Source of the DNA: RAM1 sp050247515
Lineage (GTDB): Bacteria; Pseudomonadota; Gammaproteobacteria; Burkholderiales; Burkholderiaceae_C
Reading direction: 5' to 3'
Length of the DNA: 64,000 nt
Assembly: GCA_050247515.1 (NCBI GenBank)
Contig: JBFWUB010000014.1
Location: 58,358-122,357 of the forward strand
Shown here: positions 7,835 to 15,251 of the stretch, piece by piece
Numbering within the stretch: the first letter of the stretch is position 1
Layout of the letters: the number at the start of each line of letters is the position of its first letter
Translations under genes and position numbers: made by a program
Notes under the pieces: model-generated
The model's input: only the letters and a program-made list of their open reading frames with translations
Told to the model about the DNA's origin: nothing
The model's database searches: none

Positions 7835-8178
7835 GATGTGGCTCCCGTCAAGGTGGGCAAGCCGTTGAACGTGCCGTCCACCAGCTCGCAGAACGTGCGC
7901 TCCTCGCGCAGTATGAAGCGCAGGCGCTGCGCCAGCTGGAAGTTTTCACGCCCTTGCGCGTCGGACTTCAGCAGTGCGCGGTAGGCTTCATACGCGGCCA
8001 GACTGTCAAAGCCGATCAGACCCCAGGCGACGTCGCTGGTGCCCTCGTGCGGCAGAAAGTAACCCAGCAGATGGCCGCCGCAGCGCGGGATGATGCGCCC
8101 CCAGTTTTCGGCATACGCCTTGAAGGCGTCGCGCTGGAACGGGTCGATCTGGTAGCGGATGAAGCAGGTGAGGTTCAT
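7831..8178 (-). CDS. NIPSNAP family protein
   Basis: A 115-residue protein starting MNLTCFIRYQIDPFQRDAF, preceded by a clear AAGGAGAA ribosome binding site in the minus-strand sequence just above 8178. The segments CFIRYQIDPFQRDAFKAYA, GGHLLGYFLPHEGTSDVAWG and the regularly spaced aromatics match the NIPSNAP fold, a ferredoxin-like alpha/beta barrel related to ABM. It is the first gene of a two-gene operon with the ABM protein and is divergent from the ArsR gene about 100 bp away. No enzymatic activity can be assigned from sequence. Confidence 0.88.
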   Translation of the reverse strand: MNLTCFIRYQIDPFQRDAFKAYAENWGRIIPRCGGHLLGYFLPHEGTSDVAWGLIGFDSLAAYEAYRALLKSDAQGRENFQLAQRLRFILREERTFCELVDGTFNGLPTLTGATS

Positions 8179-8280
8179 GGGTTCTCCTTGGATGGAGCCG
8201 CGATCTTGCGCGGCCGCGGTGCCAGAATGCTTCGTCGCGCAGCGAAGCATGGGCTGCCTGGCGCGCCCTACGCTCGCACC

Positions 8281-8994
8281 ATGAACACCAACCAGATCGC
8301 CCACATCGCCGCGCTCGTCGGTGAGCCCGCGCGCACCGCCATGCTGCTGGCGCTGATGGACGGCCGCGCGCTCACGGCGCATGAACTGGCCGCCGCCGGC
8401 AACATCGGCGCGGCCACCGCCAGCCGGCATCTGGCGCTGCTGGTGGATGCGGGCTTGTTGCGCGTGCAACGCCAGGGCCGCCACCGCTACCACGCACTCG
8501 CCTCGCCCGAGGTGGCGCACGTGCTGGAAGGCATCATCCAGCTGGCGGCCCTCCAGGCGCCAGCGCCGCGCGTCGTGACCGGCCCGCGCGACGCCGCGCT
8601 GCTTCTCGCGCGCACCTGCTACGACCACATCGCCGGCCGGCTGGGCGTGGCGATCACGCAGCACCTGCTGGACGAAGGCGCGATCGCGTTCGACGGCGAG
8701 GCGGGCCACGTGACGGACCGCGCGACGGCGGTGCTGGCCCGCCTGGGCCTGGATGCGGGGGCACTGTCGGGCGGCGCGGGCAGGCGCCCGCACTGCCGGC
8801 CCTGTCTGGACTGGAGCGAGCGGCGCGCCCACGTCGCAGGGCGCCTCGGCGCGCTGATCTGCAGCCACTGCCTGGACAGCGGCTGGCTCGCGCGGCGGCA
8901 GGACTCGCGCGCGCTGCAGGTCACGCCCCAAGGCGCGGTGGCGCTGCGCAACGGGCTCGGCGCCGCGCGCTGGAGCGCGTTGGCGCAGGACTGA
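8281..8994 (+). CDS. ArsR-family winged-helix transcriptional regulator
   Basis: A 237-residue protein starting MNTNQIAHIAALVGEPART. Residues ~10-85 form an ArsR-type winged helix (LTAHELAAAGNIGAATASRHLALLVDAGLLRVQRQGRHRYHAL in overlapping pieces). A longer C-terminal domain of ~130 residues follows, containing RPHCRPCLDWSER and LICSHCLDSGW. The Cys/His content there might bind metal or sense redox state, but this is speculative. It is divergent from the NIPSNAP/ABM operon and probably controls it through the intervening 8179-8280 region. Confidence 0.9.
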   Translation: MNTNQIAHIAALVGEPARTAMLLALMDGRALTAHELAAAGNIGAATASRHLALLVDAGLLRVQRQGRHRYHALASPEVAHVLEGIIQLAALQAPAPRVVTGPRDAALLLARTCYDHIAGRLGVAITQHLLDEGAIAFDGEAGHVTDRATAVLARLGLDAGALSGGAGRRPHCRPCLDWSERRAHVAGRLGALICSHCLDSGWLARRQDSRALQVTPQGAVALRNGLGAARWSALAQD

Positions 8995-9001
8995 GCCGGG
9001 C

Positions 9002-9298
9002 TCAGTCGAAGTCGAACAGCTCGCCGAGGAAGCCCTCGCGCTTTTTCTTGCGGTAGTAGCCGCGGTCGTCGTAGTGCTGGGCGGGGCGCTGCTGCTGATA
9101 GGGCGGTTGCTGGTACTGAGGCTGCTGCACGGGCGGGGCCTGCTGCACCGGCGCGGCCGCGGGCGCGGCGCGTTCGATGATCTTGTCCAGCTCGCCGCGG
9201 TCCAGCCAGACGCCGCGGCACTGCGGGCAGTAGTCGATCTCGATGCCGCTGCGCTCGGACATCACCAGGTTCACGCCATCACAGGTCGGGCATTTCAT
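9002..9298 (-). CDS. Zinc-ribbon (zf-TFIIB type) small protein
   Basis: A 98-residue protein from the ATG at 9298 (MKCPTCDGVNL); a start 24 bp further upstream is possible. The N-terminal ~45 residues hold CPTC and CPQC pairs followed by GVWLDRGELDKIIER, the typical zf-TFIIB layout. The middle is a Gln/Pro/Tyr-rich low-complexity linker (QQPQYQQPPYQQQ) and the end is basic then acidic (YYRKKKREGFLGELFDFD). Such proteins are common and largely uncharacterised. It ends 8 bp after the convergent ArsR gene. Confidence 0.9.
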   Translation of the reverse strand: MKCPTCDGVNLVMSERSGIEIDYCPQCRGVWLDRGELDKIIERAAPAAAPVQQAPPVQQPQYQQPPYQQQRPAQHYDDRGYYRKKKREGFLGELFDFD

Positions 9299-9404
9299 GT
9301 TCGGGGTTCTCGTGGGTTGCAAGCGGGTATTGTTGCGGCGTCAGATGCGCCGCCGTGCAGGAAGTTTCCGACACCGGCTGTGAGACGGAGGTATTGACCC
9401 TTTG

Positions 9405-9989
9405 ATGCATGCGCCCATTCAAGCCCGCAACCTGAGCTTCAGCTGGCCCGGCCGGCCGCCGCTGTTCAGTGGCCTGTCGTTCACCGTCCCGCCGGGTGTG
9501 ACATGGCTCACCGGCGACGAGCAGACCGGCAAGACCACGTTGCTGCGCCTGCTGGCCGGCGAACTCACACCGCAGGCCGGCGCCGTGCAGGTCACCAGCC
9601 CGGTATTCTGGGTCGACCCGCGCAACGACGGTGGCGACGCGCTGACGCCGCCGCAGTGCTTTGAACGCATGGCGCAGCGGCACCCGGCCATGGACCGCAT
9701 GCTGCTGGACGAACTGGTCGACGCGCTGGACCTGGCGCCGCACCTGGCCAAGCGGCTGGACATGCTGTCCACCGGCTCGCGTCGCAAAGTCTGGCTGGCG
9801 GCGGCGCTGGCGTCGGGCGCCGCGCTCACGCTGCTGGACCAGCCCTTCGCCGCCGTGGACAGGGCGTCGATGCGCGTGATCACCGCCGCGCTGGGCGTTG
9901 CGGCGGCCGCCGGCCGCGCCTTCGTTGTGGCCGACTACGAGCCGCCGCCGGACGCAGCCCTGGCGGCCACGATCAACCTGGACGCCTGA
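9405..9989 (+). CDS. ABC transporter ATP-binding protein, short and with a substituted Walker B glutamate
   Basis: A 194-residue ABC ATPase starting MHAPIQARNLSFSW; the TTG three bases upstream is less likely. Walker A is GDEQTGKTTLL, the signature region is LSTGSRRKVWLAAAL, and Walker B is LTLLDQPFAAVD, where the usual catalytic Glu after the Asp is Gln. It is shorter than the ~220-260 residues usual for metal ABC ATPases. It converges on the ABC permease gene, overlapping its 3' end by 17 bp (9973-9989), so it may or may not serve that transporter. The Gln would be expected to reduce hydrolysis. Confidence 0.82.
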   Translation: MHAPIQARNLSFSWPGRPPLFSGLSFTVPPGVTWLTGDEQTGKTTLLRLLAGELTPQAGAVQVTSPVFWVDPRNDGGDALTPPQCFERMAQRHPAMDRMLLDELVDALDLAPHLAKRLDMLSTGSRRKVWLAAALASGAALTLLDQPFAAVDRASMRVITAALGVAAAAGRAFVVADYEPPPDAALAATINLDA

Positions 9990-10692
9990 GCGTCCCGGCG
10001 CGCAGGCCGCTGGCCGCGCCGAACAAGGCCAGCGCCAGCGCCACGAGCGGGCCGCTGGGCGCATCCAGCTCCCACGATGCCGCCAGGCCCAGCCCGGCCG
10101 CGGCGACGGCGCCGGCCATCGCCGTGACGCGGCGCGCGCCCGCGCGCTGCCACAAGCCCGGCGCGATCAGCGCCGCGAATACCACGAACAAGCCCAGCAC
10201 CTGCACGGCCTGGCTGGCCACCAGCGCAAACCCCGCATAGAACCATGCGTCGCGTTCCAGACGGCGGCCCATGACCGTCACGGCGGCGGCGCACAGCGCC
10301 AGGGTGGCGACCTGCCGCCAACCCGACCACAGCAGGTCGGCGGCCAGCAGCGCGTGCAGGTGCTCGGCGCCGTGCGCATCGCCGCGCGCGGTCAGCAGCG
10401 CCGCGCAGGCGCAGGCCACGTAGACCAGACCGATCAGGGCTTCGCGCTGCGCGGCCCACGCGCGCGCGAGCGTGGCCACCAGCCCGGCCGCCAGCAGCGC
10501 GCCGGCTGCGGCGACGGCCTGCGTCACGGCCCAGTGCGGGTGGTCGCCCAGCGCCATGGCCAGGTCGATGAACACCACGCCACGCGCCAGCACCTGTGCG
10601 CCGAGCGGCGCGAGTGCCAGTACGCCGGCCAGCAGCGCCAGCACCGGCGGCAGGAACCACAGTTCCAGAAGCAGTGTGTCGAAGGACGTCAC
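9973..10692 (-). CDS. Metal ABC transporter permease (ZnuB/MntB-like)
   Basis: A 239-residue hydrophobic protein with about seven to eight membrane segments. It starts at a GTG that overlaps the stop of the upstream substrate-binding gene (GTGA at 10689-10692). The pattern of small-residue-rich helices, with FIDLAMALGDH early and ASQAVQVLGLFVVFAALIAPGL late, matches the ABC-3 permease family for Zn/Mn uptake. The partner binding-protein gene is truncated at its 5' end, so the transporter may no longer function. The gene overlaps the convergent ATPase by 17 bp. Confidence 0.82.
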   Translation of the reverse strand: MTSFDTLLLELWFLPPVLALLAGVLALAPLGAQVLARGVVFIDLAMALGDHPHWAVTQAVAAAGALLAAGLVATLARAWAAQREALIGLVYVACACAALLTARGDAHGAEHLHALLAADLLWSGWRQVATLALCAAAVTVMGRRLERDAWFYAGFALVASQAVQVLGLFVVFAALIAPGLWQRAGARRVTAMAGAVAAAGLGLAASWELDAPSGPLVALALALFGAASGLRAGTLRRPG

Positions 10693-11459
10693 GGCTTGAG
10701 CAGGGTGCCCAGCAACTGGTCGAACCAGCGGCCCAGCGCATCGGGCGCCTCGGGGTCGTCCACCGTGGCGGGTAGCTGCAGCACGGGCACCTGGCCCCCC
10801 AGCCGCTGGGCCAGCCAGCGCGCCGCGCGCGGGTCCTGGTAGCTGCTGACCACAATGGCGCGTGGTGGCTGGCCGCGCAGCTGCTCCAGCAGCCGCTGCA
10901 GGTGGCCCGGTGTGGGCGCCAGCCCCGGCTTGGGTTCCAGGTCGGCCACGGGCTGAATGCCCAGCCAGCGCCACAGGTAGCCGAAGCTCGCATGCTGCGC
11001 GGCGACGCGCGCGCCTTTGAGCGGGGCGGCGCGCTGCTCCCACGCGGCGATGCGCTCGCGCCACTGCGCCGCGAACGCGGCTTCACGCTGCGCGATCTGC
11101 GCCTGCTGCGCGGGCAGCAACTGCTGCAACCGCGCGCTCCAGGCACGCGCCACCGCCAGCACGCGTTGCGGGTCGGCGTGCAGGTGGGGGTTGCCCTGCG
11201 CATGCACGTCGCCCGCGAACGGGTTGCCGCCCGCGCCGGGCTGCAGGTCGATCAGCGTGACGGCGTCGGCGGCCAGGAACAGGCCCGGCGCGCCGTCCTG
11301 TACGCGCGGGTTGCCGGCGCGCTGCTGCAGCGTGGGCAGCCAGCCACTTTCGAGTTCCGCGCCCGTGCAGATCGCGGCGTCGGCCGCGCGCAGCTGGGCG
11401 ATCAGCGCGGGGCGGGCCTCGATGTGGTGCGGGTCCTGTTGCGCATGGGTGGCGACGTG
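10689..11459 (-). pseudogene. Zinc/manganese ABC transporter substrate-binding protein, 5'-truncated
   Basis: The reading frame from 11459 to the stop at 10689 encodes ~256 residues of a ZnuA-like (cluster 9) binding protein, beginning HVATHAQQDPHHIEARPALI. Family landmarks include CTGAELESGWLP, QGNPHLHADPQR, QHASFGYLWRWLG and SSYQDPRAARWLA. The signal peptide and first ~45 residues of a normal protein are missing. Upstream of 11459 the same frame turns into Pro/Gly/Arg-rich sequence with no similarity, while another frame carries sequence related to the neighbouring giant gene. Without a signal sequence it could not reach the periplasm. It looks like a gene cut by the insertion or rearrangement that brought in the accessory block. 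Confidence 0.75.
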
Positions 11460-11662
11460 CGGCCGGCCTGGGCCACCGCTCGCGCCAGGGCGGCGGCTGG
11501 CTGGGGTTTGCCATCCGCCAGCAGGGTCAGCATCGCCGCCTGTTCGCGGTTGAGGTGTCGGGCGAGTTCCGCCAGCGGGGGCAGGGTGCGTTGCACGTCC
11601 GGCGTCAACGCCAGGCGGTCCCATGAGTCGTCGGCCAGCGCCCGCGGCGGGCCCATCGGTGG
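11460..11662 (-). pseudogene. Coding-like remnant in frame with, but after the stop of, the 1163-residue gene
   Basis: Directly after the TAG that ends the giant gene, the same frame stays open and encodes a plausible helical segment, LNREQAAMLTLLADGKPQ followed by AAALARAVAQAG. It resembles an internal segment of the giant protein (LDAAQVAMLSLLQGGEPA then DLAAAVNQATG). Similarity breaks where the truncated metal-binding protein begins (11459). It may be the leftover of a longer version of the giant gene or of a related gene joined to the transporter gene. An internal ATG at 11656 could start an 84-residue peptide, but no ribosome binding site is seen. Confidence 0.5.
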
Positions 11663-14600
11663 CTAGTCCAATGGCCCGGGCCGACCAATGGATACATTCA
11701 TGTCCAGGGTTGGCCCACCTGGCAACCGGCCGATTGGCGACGAACCGTCCCGAGAGGACGGTGCCTCTGGGTCGATCCATCGGTACCGACGGTTTGATCC
11801 GTTGCCGCCGTCTTGCGCCACCTGGCCCTTGGCAAATGCCCAGGTCAACATTTTGCTGAGGTTCGACATGGTTGTGCTTTCCAGCCATCCTTGGGCAAGG
11901 CCCCAGGACTTCAGATCCTGCAGGGAATGCCATTTGTCTTTACCCAGGGCATGCATGTGCGCCAGGAGGCTGGGGACACGTCGTTGCATACCAGCCCGCA
12001 AGTGCGGCGCCTCGGCTTGTCCGGATGGCCCGACGGGCTTTCGGATCACAGGGACGACCAGGTAGCGTTGCCTCGTTTCGTTCCAGCGCACGACCTGGCC
12101 TGTGCCGTGCAGCAATTTCCGGTTGACTTCTTTGACGGCAACGCCAAGGATGTTCTTCCCCTTCCGATGCTTTGGCAGCGCCTCCAGGGACTCTGCTTTG
12201 GTCATGCCATCCCGCGCTCGCAAATTGTCTACCCAGTCTTGTTGCCAGGTCCTCTGGGCAGAGGCCTTCTGCCTTTTTTGGGCGCCGCCGCTTTTCAGGG
12301 CGTTCTGGCGCTTGTTCGGGCGTCCTGTCGGGATTTCGCCGGGCGCGAACATGGAAGGCGAAGCCTCCGGCAGGGGCGAATACGGCACCAGGGGCAGGTC
12401 CAACGGCGTGACCGGCGTCTCCAGCTCAACAAGTGATGCGGGTTCGACTTCCCAAGGCGCGGGTGACTGCAAGGGCTTTGGCGTTTGCCCCAGCATGTAC
12501 GGCGTCAGTGGCAGACCGTCCAACGCGTCGTGGCCCATCAGGGCTTCTCCGGCCCGATCGTCTTGGCGTGTGCCGCGGCCAGCCGCGCCGATCATCGGGT
12601 TCAGCCGGTAGCCGGCCAGGCCCGTATTGACGGTGACCAGGTCGGCGCCGGCTAGCGCTGCGCTGCAATGCGCATTGAGCGCGCGGACAAGGTCGAACAC
12701 CCCAAACGTCTGAATGCCGTGACCCGTCGCCTGATTCACTGCTGCCGCCAGGTCGATGAACGTCGCGGGCTCGCCGCCTTGCAGCAGACTCAGCATCGCC
12801 ACTTGGGCGGCATCGAGTGCCAGCACATGCGCCCCGAGCGTGAGCGTGCTGCCTGAGGCGTCCAGCGCGAACACCGGCGGCTGCGGCGCGCCGGTGTCTG
12901 GATCGTCCGCCAGATCGTCAGCGGGCGGCATCCCGCTGTACACGTCGAGGTCACGCGGGCTTTTGGTGTCGCTGGGGGAAAGCTCACCCCGGACACCGTC
13001 CCCGTGCGGTACGGCGCCACCCGCACCGCCCGTCGGCGCCTGGACCGACACGGTCTGGAACGCGGAAGTCGGCAGCCCGGTGACCGATCGACGACGGCGC
13101 TCGGCTTGTTGCCGGCCTTTTGGGGTCAGTTTCACATAGACCCATGTGCCTTTCGTGGTGCGCCTAAGCAAACCTTGCTTGGCACCCTCGTTGACGGCCT
13201 CGCGCGCACTCGTCTCAGGCATAGACAGGCTTTTCCGTACCGTACCCAACGAGTGGCGCCCTTCAGGAAGTCCGGCCAGGTGGGTCAGTACATCGCGCAG
13301 ATTCGCGCCTTTTTTACGTTGGGCGCGCTTGCCCGCGGCGGTGCCATGCACCTTGACCCGGCGCCTCTGGGGGCCGCTGCCGGTGGGTAGCGGGTCGGCT
13401 ACCGGCGGGTCCGGTTGTCGGGGCGCAACGCCATGGGGCTGCGCGACGGGCGTGAGTGGGATGCCTGATGTGTTCAGCGTGAAGTACTCGTCCGGCAAGC
13501 TCCGCAACGCCGAGAGCAGTTCATCGTCGTCCGGCAGATCGGAAGCGGGCGGCACCACGCTGTACGCGTCGAGGTCACGCGGGTTCTTGGTGTCGCTGGA
13601 GGAAAGCTCACCCCGGACACCGTCCCCGTGCGGTACGGCGCCACCCGCACCGCCCGCCGGCGCCTGGACCGACACGGTCTGGAACGCGGAAGTCGGCAGC
13701 CCGGTGACCGATCGACGACGGCGCTCGGCTTGTTGCCGGCCTTTTGGGGTCAGTTTCACATAGACCCATGTGCCTTTCGTGGTGCGCCTAAGCAAACCTT
13801 GCTTGGCACCCTCGTTGACGGCCTCGCGCGCACTCGTCTCAGGCATAGACAGGCTTTTCCGTACCGTACCCAACGAGTGGCGCCCTTCAGGAAGTCCGGC
13901 CAGGTGGGTCAGTACATCGCGCAGATTCGCGCCTTTTTTACGTTGGGCGCGCTTGCCCGCGGCGGTGCCATGCACCTTGACCCGGCGCCTCTGGGGGCCG
14001 CTGCCGGTGGGTAGCGGGTCGGCTACCGGCGGGTCCGGTTGTCGGGGCGTAACGCCATGGGGCGGCACCTGGGGGGCGACGGGCCCGTCCGGCCAGCGCA
14101 TCGGAGCCTTCAGATCGTCTGGCTGACGGTCGATCTTCGTATCCGAGACGAAGGGCTTGTGGCGGGGCAGGGGCCGCAGCGGGTCGATCCGGGGCGGCAC
14201 GACAGTGCTGGACGACAGCGACGGGGTGCAGACCTGTGACGAGCTGGACGACTGGGACCGGCCGATAGGCGCCAGGGGACGTTCCGGTTCACCATCGCCC
14301 CTCACGATGACGGCTTTTTGCGGATCATGTCCACGCACGGTGGCACCGGCCGGAACCGTCAGGACGGTTGGCCGCGTGTAGGGAAGCAAATTGACCGTGA
14401 TGTAGGGCGGCGCCTCGTGTGTCAAGCCGCTCAGATCCACCGTCCCGTTCCCGTTGGCGGGCAGCGTGACCTCCAGCGACACGCGCGTTAGCTGGTTTAG
14501 ACCCCGCACCATGCCTTGGGTGGCCGGACCGTCGGCGAGGCAACTGGCCGGCAGCGTCAGCGTCACCCAGTCCTGGCCCGCGGCAGCGAAGCAACGGCGC

Positions 14601-15154
14601 AAGGCTGCCCACACGGGGGCCGGCATGCGCGGCAGCTCGGGGTTGCCTTGCAGGCGGGACAGATCCAGCCTGCCGGTGGAAAAGGTGGCGCTATGGATGG
14701 CATTTGAAATGTTCATATGGCTCTGGATCGAGCACGGGGTCAGTTCGGACGAGCCCGCCCAATCCAGAAGCGCGTTATCCAGTGCGTGCAGCGCCGCTTC
14801 ACTTTCGCTCGGCGCCGGCGTGGTGTCGATGATCGAAAGCCGTACCTGCGGCAGGAGCGTCTGTGGCAACGGCGTCTGCTGTGCGAACACCAGCGTGCCG
14901 GGCGGCGCGTGCAGGCCCCCCGGCGGCAGGCGCGGGCCACCGGGTGCCTGCCCGCTCGGTGGTCCCTGCAGCGGCTGGGCGATGTGCTGCGCGACGGGTA
15001 ACGCCTGAGCGCGCGGCGTTCCTTCGAACGGCACGGTTTGCACGGCTGGCTGTGCGCCGCCAGGCTGCAGATGGGCCCGGGCGGGTGTATCGGCGGGCTT
15101 GAAGCTGGGCATGGGCTGCGGCAGGCCCAGGCTAGGGAGGTCGAAGTTCGACAT
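11663..15154 (-). CDS. Unrecognised 1163-residue protein with a Pro-rich N-terminus, duplicated segment and several winged-helix-like modules
   Basis: Start chosen at the ATG at 15154 (MSNFDLPSLGLPQPMPSF); a longer frame to 15289 would overlap fic. Residues 1-130 are rich in Pro/Gln/Ala without signal peptide or membrane segment. Residues ~160-320 hold a region with regular LDLSRL / VDLSGL / LTVPAGA motifs. Residues ~364-536 and ~572-744 are near-identical copies, each with a basic patch (RRRVKVHGTAAGKRAQRKKG) and a winged-helix-like segment (TSAREAVNEGAKQGLLRRTT). Residues ~760-855 resemble an OmpR/PhoB-type DNA-binding domain ending TGLAGYRLNP. Around 941-960 there is a bipartite basic motif (KRQNALKSGGAQKRQK). 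Two more winged-helix-like segments follow, the last near 1055-1130. It lies 97 bp downstream of fic on the same strand. A nucleic-acid-binding protein or a host-targeted effector are both conceivable. I do not recognise the family. Confidence 0.7.
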   Translation of the reverse strand: MSNFDLPSLGLPQPMPSFKPADTPARAHLQPGGAQPAVQTVPFEGTPRAQALPVAQHIAQPLQGPPSGQAPGGPRLPPGGLHAPPGTLVFAQQTPLPQTLLPQVRLSIIDTTPAPSESEAALHALDNALLDWAGSSELTPCSIQSHMNISNAIHSATFSTGRLDLSRLQGNPELPRMPAPVWAALRRCFAAAGQDWVTLTLPASCLADGPATQGMVRGLNQLTRVSLEVTLPANGNGTVDLSGLTHEAPPYITVNLLPYTRPTVLTVPAGATVRGHDPQKAVIVRGDGEPERPLAPIGRSQSSSSSQVCTPSLSSSTVVPPRIDPLRPLPRHKPFVSDTKIDRQPDDLKAPMRWPDGPVAPQVPPHGVTPRQPDPPVADPLPTGSGPQRRRVKVHGTAAGKRAQRKKGANLRDVLTHLAGLPEGRHSLGTVRKSLSMPETSAREAVNEGAKQGLLRRTTKGTWVYVKLTPKGRQQAERRRRSVTGLPTSAFQTVSVQAPAGGAGGAVPHGDGVRGELSSSDTKNPRDLDAYSVVPPASDLPDDDELLSALRSLPDEYFTLNTSGIPLTPVAQPHGVAPRQPDPPVADPLPTGSGPQRRRVKVHGTAAGKRAQRKKGANLRDVLTHLAGLPEGRHSLGTVRKSLSMPETSAREAVNEGAKQGLLRRTTKGTWVYVKLTPKGRQQAERRRRSVTGLPTSAFQTVSVQAPTGGAGGAVPHGDGVRGELSPSDTKSPRDLDVYSGMPPADDLADDPDTGAPQPPVFALDASGSTLTLGAHVLALDAAQVAMLSLLQGGEPATFIDLAAAVNQATGHGIQTFGVFDLVRALNAHCSAALAGADLVTVNTGLAGYRLNPMIGAAGRGTRQDDRAGEALMGHDALDGLPLTPYMLGQTPKPLQSPAPWEVEPASLVELETPVTPLDLPLVPYSPLPEASPSMFAPGEIPTGRPNKRQNALKSGGAQKRQKASAQRTWQQDWVDNLRARDGMTKAESLEALPKHRKGKNILGVAVKEVNRKLLHGTGQVVRWNETRQRYLVVPVIRKPVGPSGQAEAPHLRAGMQRRVPSLLAHMHALGKDKWHSLQDLKSWGLAQGWLESTTMSNLSKMLTWAFAKGQVAQDGGNGSNRRYRWIDPEAPSSRDGSSPIGRLPGGPTLDMNVSIGRPGPLD
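12921..13439 (-). repeat. 519-bp direct repeat, downstream copy (offset 624 bp)
   Basis: Bases 12921-13439 match 13545-14063 with only a handful of differences, and the frame is preserved since the 624-bp offset equals 208 codons. The copies encode residues ~572-744 of the giant protein. The match starts at GCGGGCGGCA and ends at GCCATGGGGC, after which the copies diverge. Near-identity at third codon positions points to recent duplication or ongoing gene conversion. Confidence 0.92.
13545..14063 (-). repeat. 519-bp direct repeat, upstream copy
   Basis: Partner of 12921-13439, encoding residues ~364-536 of the giant protein. The two copies are separated by 105 bp of unique coding sequence (13440-13544), which encodes an acidic segment with LPDDDELLSALRSLPDEYF. 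Confidence 0.92.
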
Positions 15155-15251
15155 GGCATGTCCGCGGAGTTCGCAGACATCGAAGTCTGATCGGGCGGCT
15201 GCGCGATGGGAATTGTCTGGAAGTAGGGGCGCGAACGGCCCCCGGAACGCA

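Noticed and set aside
12921..14063. The 624-bp periodic duplication as a CRISPR or insertion sequence
   Set aside because: The units are coding, in frame and lack terminal repeats or a transposase, so they are a gene-internal duplication.
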